22,707 nucleotides of DNA from Desulfobacterales bacterium (GCA_030145595.1 JAQYVG010000016.1:1-22707), one strand, 5' to 3'. Positions 7,758-15,270 are shown, numbered from the stretch's first letter. Numbers and translations: made by a program. Notes: generated by a model from the letters alone, not told the origin.

Positions 7758-9098
7758 CTACGGCTTAATGTATCCCCACTCCACCAGACGCTTGTAAGCA
7801 TGTTTGGCCTGCTTGCCCTGATTAACGGTCTGAAGGTATTGATAGTATTCATTTGCGGCCGGCTCGATACGCTGCATACCCTCTAAGGAAAATCCTTTAA
7901 AGAATGTTGTGTTGGGGTTGCCGGGCAGCAGTTTGTCGTAATGCTTGAATTCTTGATAGGCAGCTTCGAAATTCTTTGTGCGCAGATTCGCAAATCCTAA
8001 AATATGACGGGCCTGGGCTTCCCGGGGGTAGATCGCTTTGGCTTTTTCGGCAAAGCGTTTGGCTTCAACATCTTTTTTCCGGACCAGCAGGCACTTGGAC
8101 ATCATCAGGAGCCCGGCATAATCGTTGGGAGCTTGTTTTAAAGCTTTTTTAAAATAGTTTTCTGCTTCGTTGTATTTCTCCTTGGCCATGGCACTTTCGC
8201 CTTTTTGCAGGGCTTCTATGGCTCCTTGCATCGCCCGCAGTCCGGTAGTATGGTCCATATAGCGATCACGGTGCAAAGGAAGCTTTTTTGTGGTCCGGTA
8301 TTGAGTCTGTACGGCGTTGACGGCGGTTTGGTAACGCTCATCACTCATGGGATGCGTTGCGAACATTAATTCAATGGCGCCGGGTTTATGTTTGGACAGG
8401 CTCCTCAGCACGTCCATCAGCCCCACAAAACCTTCGGCATTATAACCGGTGTTAGACATATACTCCAGACCCAGTGCATCCGCTTCACGTTCGTTGTCCC
8501 GGCTGTATGAAGCCAGCAGGGCGCCGGCGCCGACCATTCCCAGTTGGGAGGCCAGCTGGCCGAGCGACGCGCTCCGGGTTCCCGCAACGGCCGAGATTCC
8601 ACCGACAATGGCGTTCGTAAGGACACCTTTGGACATTTGTTCGGCCGTATGGCGCGCATTGACATGACCGATTTCATGGCCCAGCAATGCTGCCAGTTCG
8701 GCTTCGTTGTCAAGGGCCAGCAGAATCCCCCGCGTTGCGGCGATACTGCCTCCGGGGAAGGCATAGGCGTTGACGTAGGTGGCATTAACGCCCCGGAAGG
8801 AATACGGCATATGGGGGCGGTGGGTGAGTGCGGCGAGCCTTTTACCGGTTGCATCGATATAGTTATTCAAGTCTTTATCCTGCAGCGTTCCATAGTCAGC
8901 AGAAAATTGATGGGGCGACTGCTTTTTATCGATCTGAATTTCAGTCTCTTCCGATACCAGCATCAATTGTTGTTTTCCGGTAATCGGGTCGGCGGCGCAG
9001 CCGGCAAAAATACCGGCGGCTGACATTGACGACAGCCACAAAAATTCCCGGCGGCTGATACCTTGTTTTTGAGTCCTTACCGATGAGATGCTTTGCAT
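7758..9098 (-). CDS. Tat-exported M48 family zinc metalloprotease lipoprotein with TPR repeats
   Basis: 446 residues from the ATG at 9098. I prefer this start over longer frames because GAGGA lies just upstream and a signal peptide follows. SRREFLWL (residues 15-22) is a twin-arginine motif, and the signal ends in the lipobox FAGC with Cys34, so the product is probably a Tat-exported lipoprotein. The peptidase domain holds HEIGH (141-145, two zinc histidines and the catalytic Glu) and downstream NEREADALGLEYM, whose Glu should be the third ligand. A C-terminal region (about 285-440) contains tetratricopeptide-like repeats. The arrangement matches BepA/YfgC-like proteases, which survey outer-membrane protein assembly. 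It is divergent from the glutamate synthase operon and likely monocistronic. Confidence 0.9.
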   Translation of the reverse strand: MQSISSVRTQKQGISRREFLWLSSMSAAGIFAGCAADPITGKQQLMLVSEETEIQIDKKQSPHQFSADYGTLQDKDLNNYIDATGKRLAALTHRPHMPYSFRGVNATYVNAYAFPGGSIAATRGILLALDNEAELAALLGHEIGHVNARHTAEQMSKGVLTNAIVGGISAVAGTRSASLGQLASQLGMVGAGALLASYSRDNEREADALGLEYMSNTGYNAEGFVGLMDVLRSLSKHKPGAIELMFATHPMSDERYQTAVNAVQTQYRTTKKLPLHRDRYMDHTTGLRAMQGAIEALQKGESAMAKEKYNEAENYFKKALKQAPNDYAGLLMMSKCLLVRKKDVEAKRFAEKAKAIYPREAQARHILGFANLRTKNFEAAYQEFKHYDKLLPGNPNTTFFKGFSLEGMQRIEPAANEYYQYLQTVNQGKQAKHAYKRLVEWGYIKP

Positions 9099-9255
9099 GT
9101 GTTTTTCCTCGTATGATGGGTAGATAATAAAAAAGAGTCGATAAAGTGTCAACTCCAATACAGGTTTGCACATGTTGAAATGGCTGGTTGTCATCCGCCG
9201 GGTTACGTTTTTGTAATTCAAACTGCCGATTTATGACAAAAATGTATTCCAGGCA

Positions 9256-9277
9256 TGTCGGTATTTCATTCCCGGCA
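9256..9277. promoter_or_regulatory. Inverted repeat upstream of the sigma-54 promoter, possible activator site
   Basis: TGTCGG (9256-9261) and CCGGCA (9272-9277) form a dyad with one mismatch. It is centred about 85 bases upstream of the predicted start of the sigma-54 promoter, a usual place for a bacterial enhancer-binding protein. The sequence is not an obvious NtrC site (TGCAC-N-GTGCA). The rest of 9099-9324, the divergent spacer with the M48 gene, shows nothing I can name. Confidence 0.3.
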
Positions 9278-9324
9278 GATATATACTTTTGCTTTTTATA
9301 GATTTTTATGTTTAGAGGTGGTGA

Positions 9325-9341
9325 TGGCACCTAAATTGCTT
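9325..9341 (+). promoter_or_regulatory. Sigma-54 (RpoN) -24/-12 promoter of the glutamate synthase operon
   Basis: TGGCAC (9325-9330), five bases, then TTGC (9336-9339) followed by TT. This matches the -24/-12 consensus TGGCAC-N5-TTGCW in both boxes and in spacing. Transcription would start near 9351 toward the glutamate synthase genes. Sigma-54 control of nitrogen assimilation through NtrC-type activators is well established. The distance to the first gene (about 430 bases) is partly due to the inserted MITE. Confidence 0.7.
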
Positions 9342-9431
9342 GTTCATAGGGCTGGAGATTACGATTGCGCTAGAAATCATAACGAGTGTGCATGGCTGAA
9401 ATCCTTCTATACTGCAAATATTGCTTGACAA

Positions 9432-9439
9432 CTAGTTAG
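9432..9439. repeat. Target-site duplication, left copy
   Basis: CTAGTTAG directly abuts the left terminal inverted repeat of the MITE and is repeated exactly at 9602-9609. Confidence 0.85.
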
Positions 9440-9601
9440 TGTCCGTCCATAAATGGTCTTTTTGCCCAATCTCTGCGTTATGCTCAAAAAATAATCCTCG
9501 GAATAACAACTATATGCCTGCCTGTCCCGAGCTATTTTCGGGGTGGTTATTTTTTTCGCATGCCTTGATCTTGAACAAAAATCCTCATTTATGGATGGAC
9601 A
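9440..9601. mobile_element. 162-bp MITE with 16-bp terminal inverted repeats
   Basis: The ends TGTCCGTCCATAAATG (left) and CATTTATGGATGGACA (right) are inverted copies with one mismatch. Weaker complementarity continues inward for about 55 bases on each side (for example AAAAAATAATCC against GGTTATTTTTTT), so most of the element could fold into one long hairpin. The perfect 8-bp duplication CTAGTTAG at both borders marks a transposition event. There is no coding frame, so mobility must have come from a transposase elsewhere with the same ends. It sits in the leader between the sigma-54 promoter and the ANTAR-like RNA. Confidence 0.85.
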
Positions 9602-9609
9602 CTAGTTAG
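9602..9609. repeat. Target-site duplication, right copy
   Basis: Exact copy of CTAGTTAG at 9432-9439, directly abutting the right terminal repeat of the MITE. Confidence 0.85.
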
Positions 9610-9635
9610 CAAAAAAATAATTTGATAGTTTCCCA

Positions 9636-9684
9636 AAAGCTTTGTACAATGATGTGCCGAGCTTTCATACATGACAAAGGCGTC
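9636..9684 (+). ncRNA. ANTAR-type antiterminator target RNA (two A-x-x-G hexaloop hairpins)
   Basis: Hairpin P1 (9636-9665): AAAGCT pairs with AGCTTT, then after a two-base internal loop GTAC pairs with GTGC around the hexaloop AATGAT (9648-9653). Hairpin P2: GAC (9673-9675) pairs with GTC (9682-9684) around the hexaloop AAAGGC (9676-9681). CAT (9666-9668) can also pair with ATG (9688-9690). Both loops have A at position 1 and G at position 4. Two such hairpins, the second overlapping a terminator, define ANTAR-protein targets such as the NasR leader. Bound protein stabilises P2 and prevents terminator formation. The regulator is not in this window; a nitrogen-responsive ANTAR protein (GnfR type in Geobacter) is a plausible partner. 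Confidence 0.65.
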
Positions 9685-9716
9685 TGGATGCCGCTCACCG
9701 GCAAAGACGCTTTTTT
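9679..9716 (+). terminator. Intrinsic terminator/attenuator in the glutamate synthase leader
   Basis: GCGTCT (9680-9685) pairs with AGACGC (9705-9710). Inside, GCCG pairs with CGGC around a short loop, and T6 follows directly (9711-9716). AAAG before the stem can extend pairing into the T-tract. The 5' arm shares bases 9680-9684 with hairpin P2 of the ANTAR-like RNA, so the two structures exclude each other. The ATG of the first gene follows 63 bases later. Confidence 0.75.
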
Positions 9717-9779
9717 AGTTTTGAAGTACGATGTTGCAAAAATAAATGAAAACCAGATTTAAAAAAGGAGAGTGTATAA

Positions 9780-10910
9780 ATGTGCCGATTAATTGCCATA
9801 ACCAGCGATGATCCCATTTCTCCCATGGTCGCTTTAGAGGCGCTGGATGTTATGCGTGAGGGGCATGACGGTTCCGGCGTCGGTCTGTTGCTGCGTGATC
9901 TGGGCGGTCCTTTTGAACAAATCAAAGATGCCCCCATACTGTCAGGTATTTTCAGCGACCGGGGATTAAAGCGTCTGGACAGGTACATGATAGATATAGG
10001 CTTTATGACCAAATATAAGGTGACCCTGAAAGTGCCTAAAACTCCTCCGGAAGGTGTGCCCAAACGGGATATGTATCTGGTGCGAGCTTACGAGTATCCT
10101 GAGGAATGGGACGATTTCAGTCCGGAACAGCTGCAGGCTCGACTATTGCAGATACGGCTTGAACTTAGAAAAATGGGTGAAGAAAAAAACGATATGATCG
10201 TATTTTCATTCTGGCCCGACACAATCATGATCAAGGAAATAGGGGACCCCCTGGAAGTGGCCGAATACCTGCAGCTCGATCGCAAATCGCTTGACGCCCG
10301 GGTAATCATGGCCCAGGGTCGGCAGAACACCAACTACGAAATCGATCTGTATGCCTGTCATCCTTTTTTTATCCAGGGGTTTTCAACCATGACCAATGGA
10401 GAAAACACCGCCTTTTTTCCCATTAGCAGGTTTCTGACGTCACGGAATTTTCCCGGATACACCGGCTATCAATCAGACTCGGAGGTATTTACCCATATTC
10501 TCCATTACACATTCTCAGCGCTGGGACTTGATCTCGAAACTTATAAGCACGTCATAACGCCGCTTGAAAATGAAGATCTTAAAGATCACCCCAGCGGTGA
10601 ATTCTTGAAGCACCTGAAGCAATCCTGCCGGAAACTGATTATCGACGGGCCCAATTGTGTCATCGGATGTCTGCCCGACAACTCGATTTTCATGGTGCAG
10701 GATCGAAAAAAACTCCGGCCCGGTGTGGCGGGAGGCAGACGAGGCCTGTTCGCCTTTGCCTCGGAAGTCTGCGGTCTTGATTTTGCAATCCCTTATCGTG
10801 ATAAAAGCCGGGACTTTCAACCCATGTATCTGGATACCGTCAGCGTGGGGCCGGATCGTCAGGAGGTTAAAATATGTTCTCAAACAGACCCATTACCCCT
10901 TCGTCACTAA
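9780..10910 (+). CDS. Glutamate synthase, class II glutamine amidotransferase subunit (GltB N-domain / GlxB type)
   Basis: 376 residues. The N-terminus MCRLIAI places the nucleophile Cys2 at the mature end after Met removal, as in Ntn-hydrolase class II amidotransferases. The mid region contains VIMAQGRQNTNYEIDLYACH and a TNGEN segment near residues 205-210. GYTGYQSDSEVFTHIL and the late FASEVCGLDF match the GltB/GlxB glutaminase fold. It hydrolyses glutamine and hands ammonia to the FMN domain encoded by the next gene. In standard bacteria this domain is fused into GltB; here it is a separate protein, as in archaea and many anaerobes. GGAGAG precedes the ATG by eight bases. The gene overlaps the next by 37 bases, a sign of tight translational coupling. 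Confidence 0.9.
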   Translation: MCRLIAITSDDPISPMVALEALDVMREGHDGSGVGLLLRDLGGPFEQIKDAPILSGIFSDRGLKRLDRYMIDIGFMTKYKVTLKVPKTPPEGVPKRDMYLVRAYEYPEEWDDFSPEQLQARLLQIRLELRKMGEEKNDMIVFSFWPDTIMIKEIGDPLEVAEYLQLDRKSLDARVIMAQGRQNTNYEIDLYACHPFFIQGFSTMTNGENTAFFPISRFLTSRNFPGYTGYQSDSEVFTHILHYTFSALGLDLETYKHVITPLENEDLKDHPSGEFLKHLKQSCRKLIIDGPNCVIGCLPDNSIFMVQDRKKLRPGVAGGRRGLFAFASEVCGLDFAIPYRDKSRDFQPMYLDTVSVGPDRQEVKICSQTDPLPLRH

Positions 10911-12508
10911 GTATCAAAGATCTGCCGTGGCAGATTCTCTGGGATAAGGATAAATGTACCCTTTGCGGTCAATGCACGGCCGTGTGCCCCGTTAATACCA
11001 TTGAATTGGGCGTATTCCGCCAACGGGAGCCACAGGTATCGCTTGAACCCGGGGAAATAACGTCAAATCAGCACACATTTTATTACGGCATACGCCAGAA
11101 AACCGATCCCGCTTACCGCTGTGTTGGATGCGCCATGTGTACTATGGTCTGCCCCAATGATGCGATTATTCCGGCTAAAAGTGATGAAGTCGATAAATTA
11201 AAATTTCATTTGGATCGTGGCGGCCAACCCTGGCGCCGCGGCGGAAGGCGCAATGTCGCCGGTGGAGTTCTGGATCAGATAAAGTTTATCAGAATTTCCA
11301 TGCTAACCGACCCTGCCCTGGATGCAGGACGCCACGAATTTGCAATCACATCTCTTTTGGGGAGGATATTGCCGCCCGAAGAGAACATCAGATTCGTAAG
11401 CGAGAACGGTTGGATACCTCCTGTCAGAGAAATTTACCCCCTAATTATCGGAGGGATGTCTTTCGGAGCCTTATCGCCAACCATGTGGGAAGGCCTGCAA
11501 CTGGGAGTGGCCTATCTGAACGAAGAGTTGGCGATGCCGGTTCGCATCTGTACCGGTGAAGGCGGATGCCCGCCGAGACTTCTTCGCAGCCGATTTTTGA
11601 AATATGTTATCCTGCAGATCGCCAGCGGATATTTCGGCTGGGATGAAATTATTCATGCCATACCGGAAATGAAGACAGACCCCTGTGCCATTGAGATAAA
11701 ATACGGTCAGGGAGCCAAACCAGGGGATGGCGGACTTCTGATGTGGTACAAGGTAAACAAGCTGATTGCAGCGATACGGGGTGTGCCCAGCGGTGTGAGC
11801 CTCCCCAGCCCCCCCACACATCAGACACAATATTCCATAGAGGAGTCCGTGGCCAAGATGATACAGTCCATGTATATGGCCTGGGGATTCAGGGTTCCCG
11901 TATATCCCAAAATATCAGGAACATCAACTGCGCTCGCCGTCTTAAACAACCTGACACGCAACCCATATGCAGCCAGCCTGGCCATTGATGGTGAAGACGG
12001 CGGAACCGGTGCGGCCTACAATGTATCCATGAACCACATGGGGCATCCCATTGCGACTAATATACGTGACTGCTACCTGAACCTGGTGACGGTGGGTAAA
12101 CAAAACGAAATCCCGCTGTTTGCCGGCGGCGGAGTGGGTAAAAGCGGGAATATGGCAGCTAATGCCGCCGCCCTGATTATGTTGGGAGCCAGCGGTGTCC
12201 AGGTCGGCAAATACATAATGCAGGCGGCGGCCGGATGTTTGGGATCGGAATCCGACAGGTGCAATATATGCAATATCGGTTTGTGTCCAAAAGGAATAAC
12301 CTCTCAGGACCCCCGTCTGTACCGGCGCCTTGATGTGGATCAGGTGGCCCAGCGCATCGTGGACGTTTTTTTGGGTTTTGACACGGAACTGCGCAAGATT
12401 TTTGCTCCGCTGGGACGATCGACATCTTTGCCCATCGGAATGTCCGACGCCTTAGGGATTAGTGATTATAATGCCGCCGAGCGTCTCAATATTAAATATG
12501 TCGTTTAA
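10874..12508 (+). CDS. Glutamate synthase FMN domain with N-terminal ferredoxin (GlxD/GltB domain 2 type)
   Basis: 544 residues. The first 100 hold two 4Fe-4S motifs: C28-C31-C34-C38 (CTLCGQCTAVCP) and C83-C86-C89-C93 (CVGCAMCTMVCP). The TIM-barrel FMN synthase domain follows: IIGGMSFGALSPTMWEGLQL, TGEGGCPPRL, then EIKYGQGAKPGDGGLL, the GEDGGTGA loop, and ADAG-type glycine-rich FAGGGVGKSGNM. The late cysteines C463, C466 and C471 (CNICNIGLCPKGI) bind the 3Fe-4S cluster of glutamate synthases. It condenses 2-oxoglutarate with ammonia to glutamate. The fused ferredoxin domain suggests electrons arrive through a ferredoxin chain, possibly from the partner encoded at 12827. The ATG is preceded by AGGAGG. 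Confidence 0.92.
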   Translation: MFSNRPITPSSLSIKDLPWQILWDKDKCTLCGQCTAVCPVNTIELGVFRQREPQVSLEPGEITSNQHTFYYGIRQKTDPAYRCVGCAMCTMVCPNDAIIPAKSDEVDKLKFHLDRGGQPWRRGGRRNVAGGVLDQIKFIRISMLTDPALDAGRHEFAITSLLGRILPPEENIRFVSENGWIPPVREIYPLIIGGMSFGALSPTMWEGLQLGVAYLNEELAMPVRICTGEGGCPPRLLRSRFLKYVILQIASGYFGWDEIIHAIPEMKTDPCAIEIKYGQGAKPGDGGLLMWYKVNKLIAAIRGVPSGVSLPSPPTHQTQYSIEESVAKMIQSMYMAWGFRVPVYPKISGTSTALAVLNNLTRNPYAASLAIDGEDGGTGAAYNVSMNHMGHPIATNIRDCYLNLVTVGKQNEIPLFAGGGVGKSGNMAANAAALIMLGASGVQVGKYIMQAAAGCLGSESDRCNICNIGLCPKGITSQDPRLYRRLDVDQVAQRIVDVFLGFDTELRKIFAPLGRSTSLPIGMSDALGISDYNAAERLNIKYVV

Positions 12509-12539
12509 ATTATATGCGTTCGCAGGTTCAGTGTTCAAC

Positions 12540-12805
12540 GTTCAGGGTTCAGAGGTTGAAAGGTTGAAAGGTTCAGAGGTTGGTTCTCTCAACCCCGAAC
12601 AGACTGAACATCGAACATCGAACGTCCAACATCGAATTTTGAATAAGGTATTCTGCCAATTTATAAACTGGCGGAGCGAAGCGATTTCATCATTCGATGT
12701 TCAATGTTCGATGTTCGATGTTGGACGTTAATCTTTTAAGGTTCAAAGGTTCAAAGGTTGGTTCTCTCAACCCCGAACCCTGAACCTTTGAACCCGTGAA
12801 CGGTT
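12540..12805. repeat. Spacer array of 7- and 8-nt tandem words with large inverted repeat
   Basis: This fills most of the 318-base gap between two glutamate synthase genes. Units of 8 nt (GGTTGAAA twice, GGTTCAGA; 12554-12577) and later GGTTCAAA flank an exact 24-bp direct repeat (12577-12600 and 12755-12778). Inside, 7-nt units GAACATC, GAACATC, GAACGTC, CAACATC (12606-12633) face inverted units TTCGATG, TTCAATG, TTCGATG, TTCGATG, TTGGACG (12693-12727). A central hairpin GCCA...TGGC lies at 12655-12672. There is no coding frame and no CRISPR-like spacing. Near the end, GGAG at 12816-12819 serves the next gene. Confidence 0.8.
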
Positions 12806-12826
12806 ACTATAATTTGGAGAAACCAT

Positions 12827-15157
12827 ATGAACGATGACCAATACTATTTCATTTCAGGTAAGAAGTACGATAAACGTATCGATTCACGGGTTCTGGAAGA
12901 AATAACACAGGAAGCGGTGGCCTCAGGTCACAGATATCTGGAAATCGAAGCGTTTGGACAGCATGGCATTGGCGGTAGGCTTTGGAAAGCCGGGCATGAG
13001 AAAATTTATGTCCAAATAACCGGATATTCCGGACAGCGTGTGGGATCTTTTGGGTTCCCCAACACATGCATTGAGGTCATGGGACCTGCTTCCGATGATG
13101 TGGGCTGGCTGAATGCGGGGGCACAGATCATTGTGCATGGCAATGCCGCCAATGGCGTGGCCAACGCCATGGCCCAGGGTAAGGTTTATGTTGCCGGAAA
13201 TCTCGGTGCCCGGGCAATGACCATGACAAAACACAACCCCCGCTTTGAACCGCCGGAGTTATGGGTTCTTGGATCCGTAGGCGATTATTTTGGAGAGTTC
13301 ATGGCAGGCGGTATTACCGTTGTGTGTGGATTTGAGGCTCAAACTCCCGCCAACATTTTGGGATATCGACCCCTGGTGGGAATGGTCGGTGGAAAAGTCT
13401 TTTTCCGCGGTCCCCATAAAGGTTTCAGTCAAGCGGACGCCAAAATTGTGCCTATCGAGGAAGAGTCGTGGCAGTGGCTGTTAAAAAACCTTAAAATCTA
13501 TCTGGAAGCTATTAAACGGTCCGAGCTTTTTGAGAACCTTTCCGACCCCGGCCAGTGGCAGCTTTTAGTTGTCCGAACCCCCGAAGAAAAGATGGGCCGA
13601 CGGAAGCGTTCCATGGAATCCTTTCGCACGGAAGTTTGGGACCAAGAACTTGGCACAGGGGGATTAATAGGTGATTTGACAGATCTGGACAAGAGTCCCA
13701 TTGCGCTTATTACGACCGGTCATTTGCGTCGTTTTGTTCCTGTATGGGAAAACCGGAAATATGTGGCCCCCTGTGAAGCTACCTGTCCTACCGGGATACC
13801 GATACAGGAGCGCTGGCGCTTGATCCGGGAAGGGCGGGTGGATGAAGCCGTAGATTTAGCCCTGGCCTACACGCCGTTTCCGGCCACAGTGTGCGGGTAC
13901 CTCTGCCCCAATCTCTGCGTCCAGTCATGCACCCGGCACTCTGCATTTATGGCTCCGGTTGATGTGCAGCAACTCGGCAAGGCCAGCATCGCTGCAAATC
14001 TTCCGGAACTGCCGCCGGAAAGCGGTAAGCGCATTGCCGTTATCGGCGGCGGTCCTGCCGGAATTTCGGTTGCCTGGCAGTTGCGACAACGCGGACATCA
14101 CGTAACGATTTATGACATGGCAAAAAGGCTGGGAGGAAAAATTACTGCGGTAGTTCCAGACAGCCGCGTTCCGGAAGAGATAGTCGATACGGAAATGGAG
14201 CGGGTCAAAAAAGTCCTCCCGCACGTTCATCTCCAGCAGCGCATGGAACGCAAAGAGGTGGAACAGCTGCGCGAAGACGTCGACTTCTTAGTCATCGCCA
14301 CAGGTGCCCAAAAGCCCATAACCCTGCCTGTTCCCGGGATGGAAAGGGCGATACCTGCGCTCGATTTTCTTTTGCAGGCCAAAGCCGGCAAGATCAAGGT
14401 AGGCAAACGCCTGGTGATCATCGGTGCCGGCAATGTCGGATGCGACGTCGCTACCGAAGCCCATAGGTTGGGCGCTGAAAAGATTACTCTTATAGATATC
14501 CAGGAACCCCTCTCTTTTGGCAAGGAAAGACAGGATGCCGAGGCTGTGGGGGCCGTATTCAAATGGCCCTGCTTTACAGAGGAAATTTCTCCAAAAGGTG
14601 TAAAATTGAAGACCGGGGAGATTATTCCGGCCGACATCGTGGTCATCTCCATCGGTGACAGGCCGGATCTTGATTTTCTCCCCGAAGACGTAGCAACGGA
14701 ACGCGGGTTTATTGTGGTCGATGAATCCTATCAAACGACGGACCCCAAACTGTTTGCCATTGGAGATGTTGTCAGACCGGGACTTTTAACCGATGCCATC
14801 GGAGCCGGTCGCAAGGTGGCAGAGGCAATTAATGAAATTATGCAGGGACGACGGTTCTCGACAGCTACACGGCAAATGATAGACATTGAACGTATGACGG
14901 TGGAATATTTTGATCCCCGGATAACCAGTTTTAAGGATGTTGATCAATGCGGGTCGGAATGTTTATCCTGCGGAGCCTGCCGAGACTGCGGAATCTGTAT
15001 TACGTTATGCCCCCAGGCCGCCCTCAGCAGACAGGAAACAGAAAATAAGGATTTTGAGATTGTTGTGGATGAATCGCGGTGCATCGGTTGCGGCTTCTGT
15101 GCCAATGCCTGCCCCTGCGGCATTTGGGATCTTGTGGAAAATGAACCTCTCGAGTAA
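12827..15157 (+). CDS. Glutamate synthase fusion: GXGXG domain + GltD-like NAD(P)H oxidoreductase + two 4Fe-4S domains
   Basis: 776 residues. Residues about 20-240 form the GXGXG beta-helix of GltB (GlxC type), with GNAANGVANAMAQGKVYVAG and MVGGKVFFRG. Residues about 295-680 are a GltD-like oxidoreductase. The cysteines C316, C320, C356, C360, C364 and C368 bind N-terminal 4Fe-4S clusters. IAVIGGGPAGISVAWQLRQR (403-422) is the FAD site, VIIGAGNVGCDVATEAHRLG (530-549) the NAD(P)H site, and LFAIGDVV (642-649) the flavin tail motif. The C-terminus adds ferredoxin cysteines at 708-728 and 752-764. It would oxidise NAD(P)H (or exchange with ferredoxin) and pass electrons to the FMN subunit. GGAG lies seven bases before the ATG. 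With the two preceding genes it makes a complete three-protein glutamate synthase. Confidence 0.9.
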   Translation: MNDDQYYFISGKKYDKRIDSRVLEEITQEAVASGHRYLEIEAFGQHGIGGRLWKAGHEKIYVQITGYSGQRVGSFGFPNTCIEVMGPASDDVGWLNAGAQIIVHGNAANGVANAMAQGKVYVAGNLGARAMTMTKHNPRFEPPELWVLGSVGDYFGEFMAGGITVVCGFEAQTPANILGYRPLVGMVGGKVFFRGPHKGFSQADAKIVPIEEESWQWLLKNLKIYLEAIKRSELFENLSDPGQWQLLVVRTPEEKMGRRKRSMESFRTEVWDQELGTGGLIGDLTDLDKSPIALITTGHLRRFVPVWENRKYVAPCEATCPTGIPIQERWRLIREGRVDEAVDLALAYTPFPATVCGYLCPNLCVQSCTRHSAFMAPVDVQQLGKASIAANLPELPPESGKRIAVIGGGPAGISVAWQLRQRGHHVTIYDMAKRLGGKITAVVPDSRVPEEIVDTEMERVKKVLPHVHLQQRMERKEVEQLREDVDFLVIATGAQKPITLPVPGMERAIPALDFLLQAKAGKIKVGKRLVIIGAGNVGCDVATEAHRLGAEKITLIDIQEPLSFGKERQDAEAVGAVFKWPCFTEEISPKGVKLKTGEIIPADIVVISIGDRPDLDFLPEDVATERGFIVVDESYQTTDPKLFAIGDVVRPGLLTDAIGAGRKVAEAINEIMQGRRFSTATRQMIDIERMTVEYFDPRITSFKDVDQCGSECLSCGACRDCGICITLCPQAALSRQETENKDFEIVVDESRCIGCGFCANACPCGIWDLVENEPLE

Positions 15158-15201
15158 TAGACAGGACAAAATCAATTTATAATAGGCCTACTTTTAAAAT
15201 C

Positions 15202-15270
15202 CTCTCGCAAAGGCGCAAAGTTCGCAAAGCAAAAAAGATAAAACTTAGCGCCTTTGCGCCTTTGCGAGAG
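15202..15270. repeat. Perfect 19-bp inverted repeat of GCAAAGGC-type tandem words
   Basis: The arm at 15202-15220 is the exact reverse complement of 15252-15270, with a 31-base loop. Each arm consists of 8-nt words (CGCAAAGG, CGCAAAG on the left; GCGCCTTT repeated on the right), and a third CGCAAAG lies in the loop. It sits 45 bases after the oxidoreductase stop and about 90 bases before carA, so it could terminate the glutamate synthase transcript. A second small dyad GGAATT...GAATTCC follows near 15292-15307. Confidence 0.8.

Noticed and set aside
9099..9221. N-terminal extension of the M48 protease to 9221
   Set aside because: The extension has no ribosome site and would bury the twin-arginine signal; the ATG at 9098 follows GAGGA.
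9440..9601. MITE interpreted as an intrinsic terminator or riboswitch
   Set aside because: The exact 8-bp duplication outside the inverted ends is the mark of insertion, and no U-tract follows the hairpin.
12540..12805. Possible CRISPR array because of recurring short words
   Set aside because: Units are 7-8 nt and contiguous, with no 25-40-nt repeats separated by unique spacers and no cas genes.
14227..14734. Two overlapping minus-strand frames of about 140 codons
   Set aside because: They lie opposite the NAD(P)H-binding part of the oxidoreductase, whose motifs are intact; no domain is recognisable in them.
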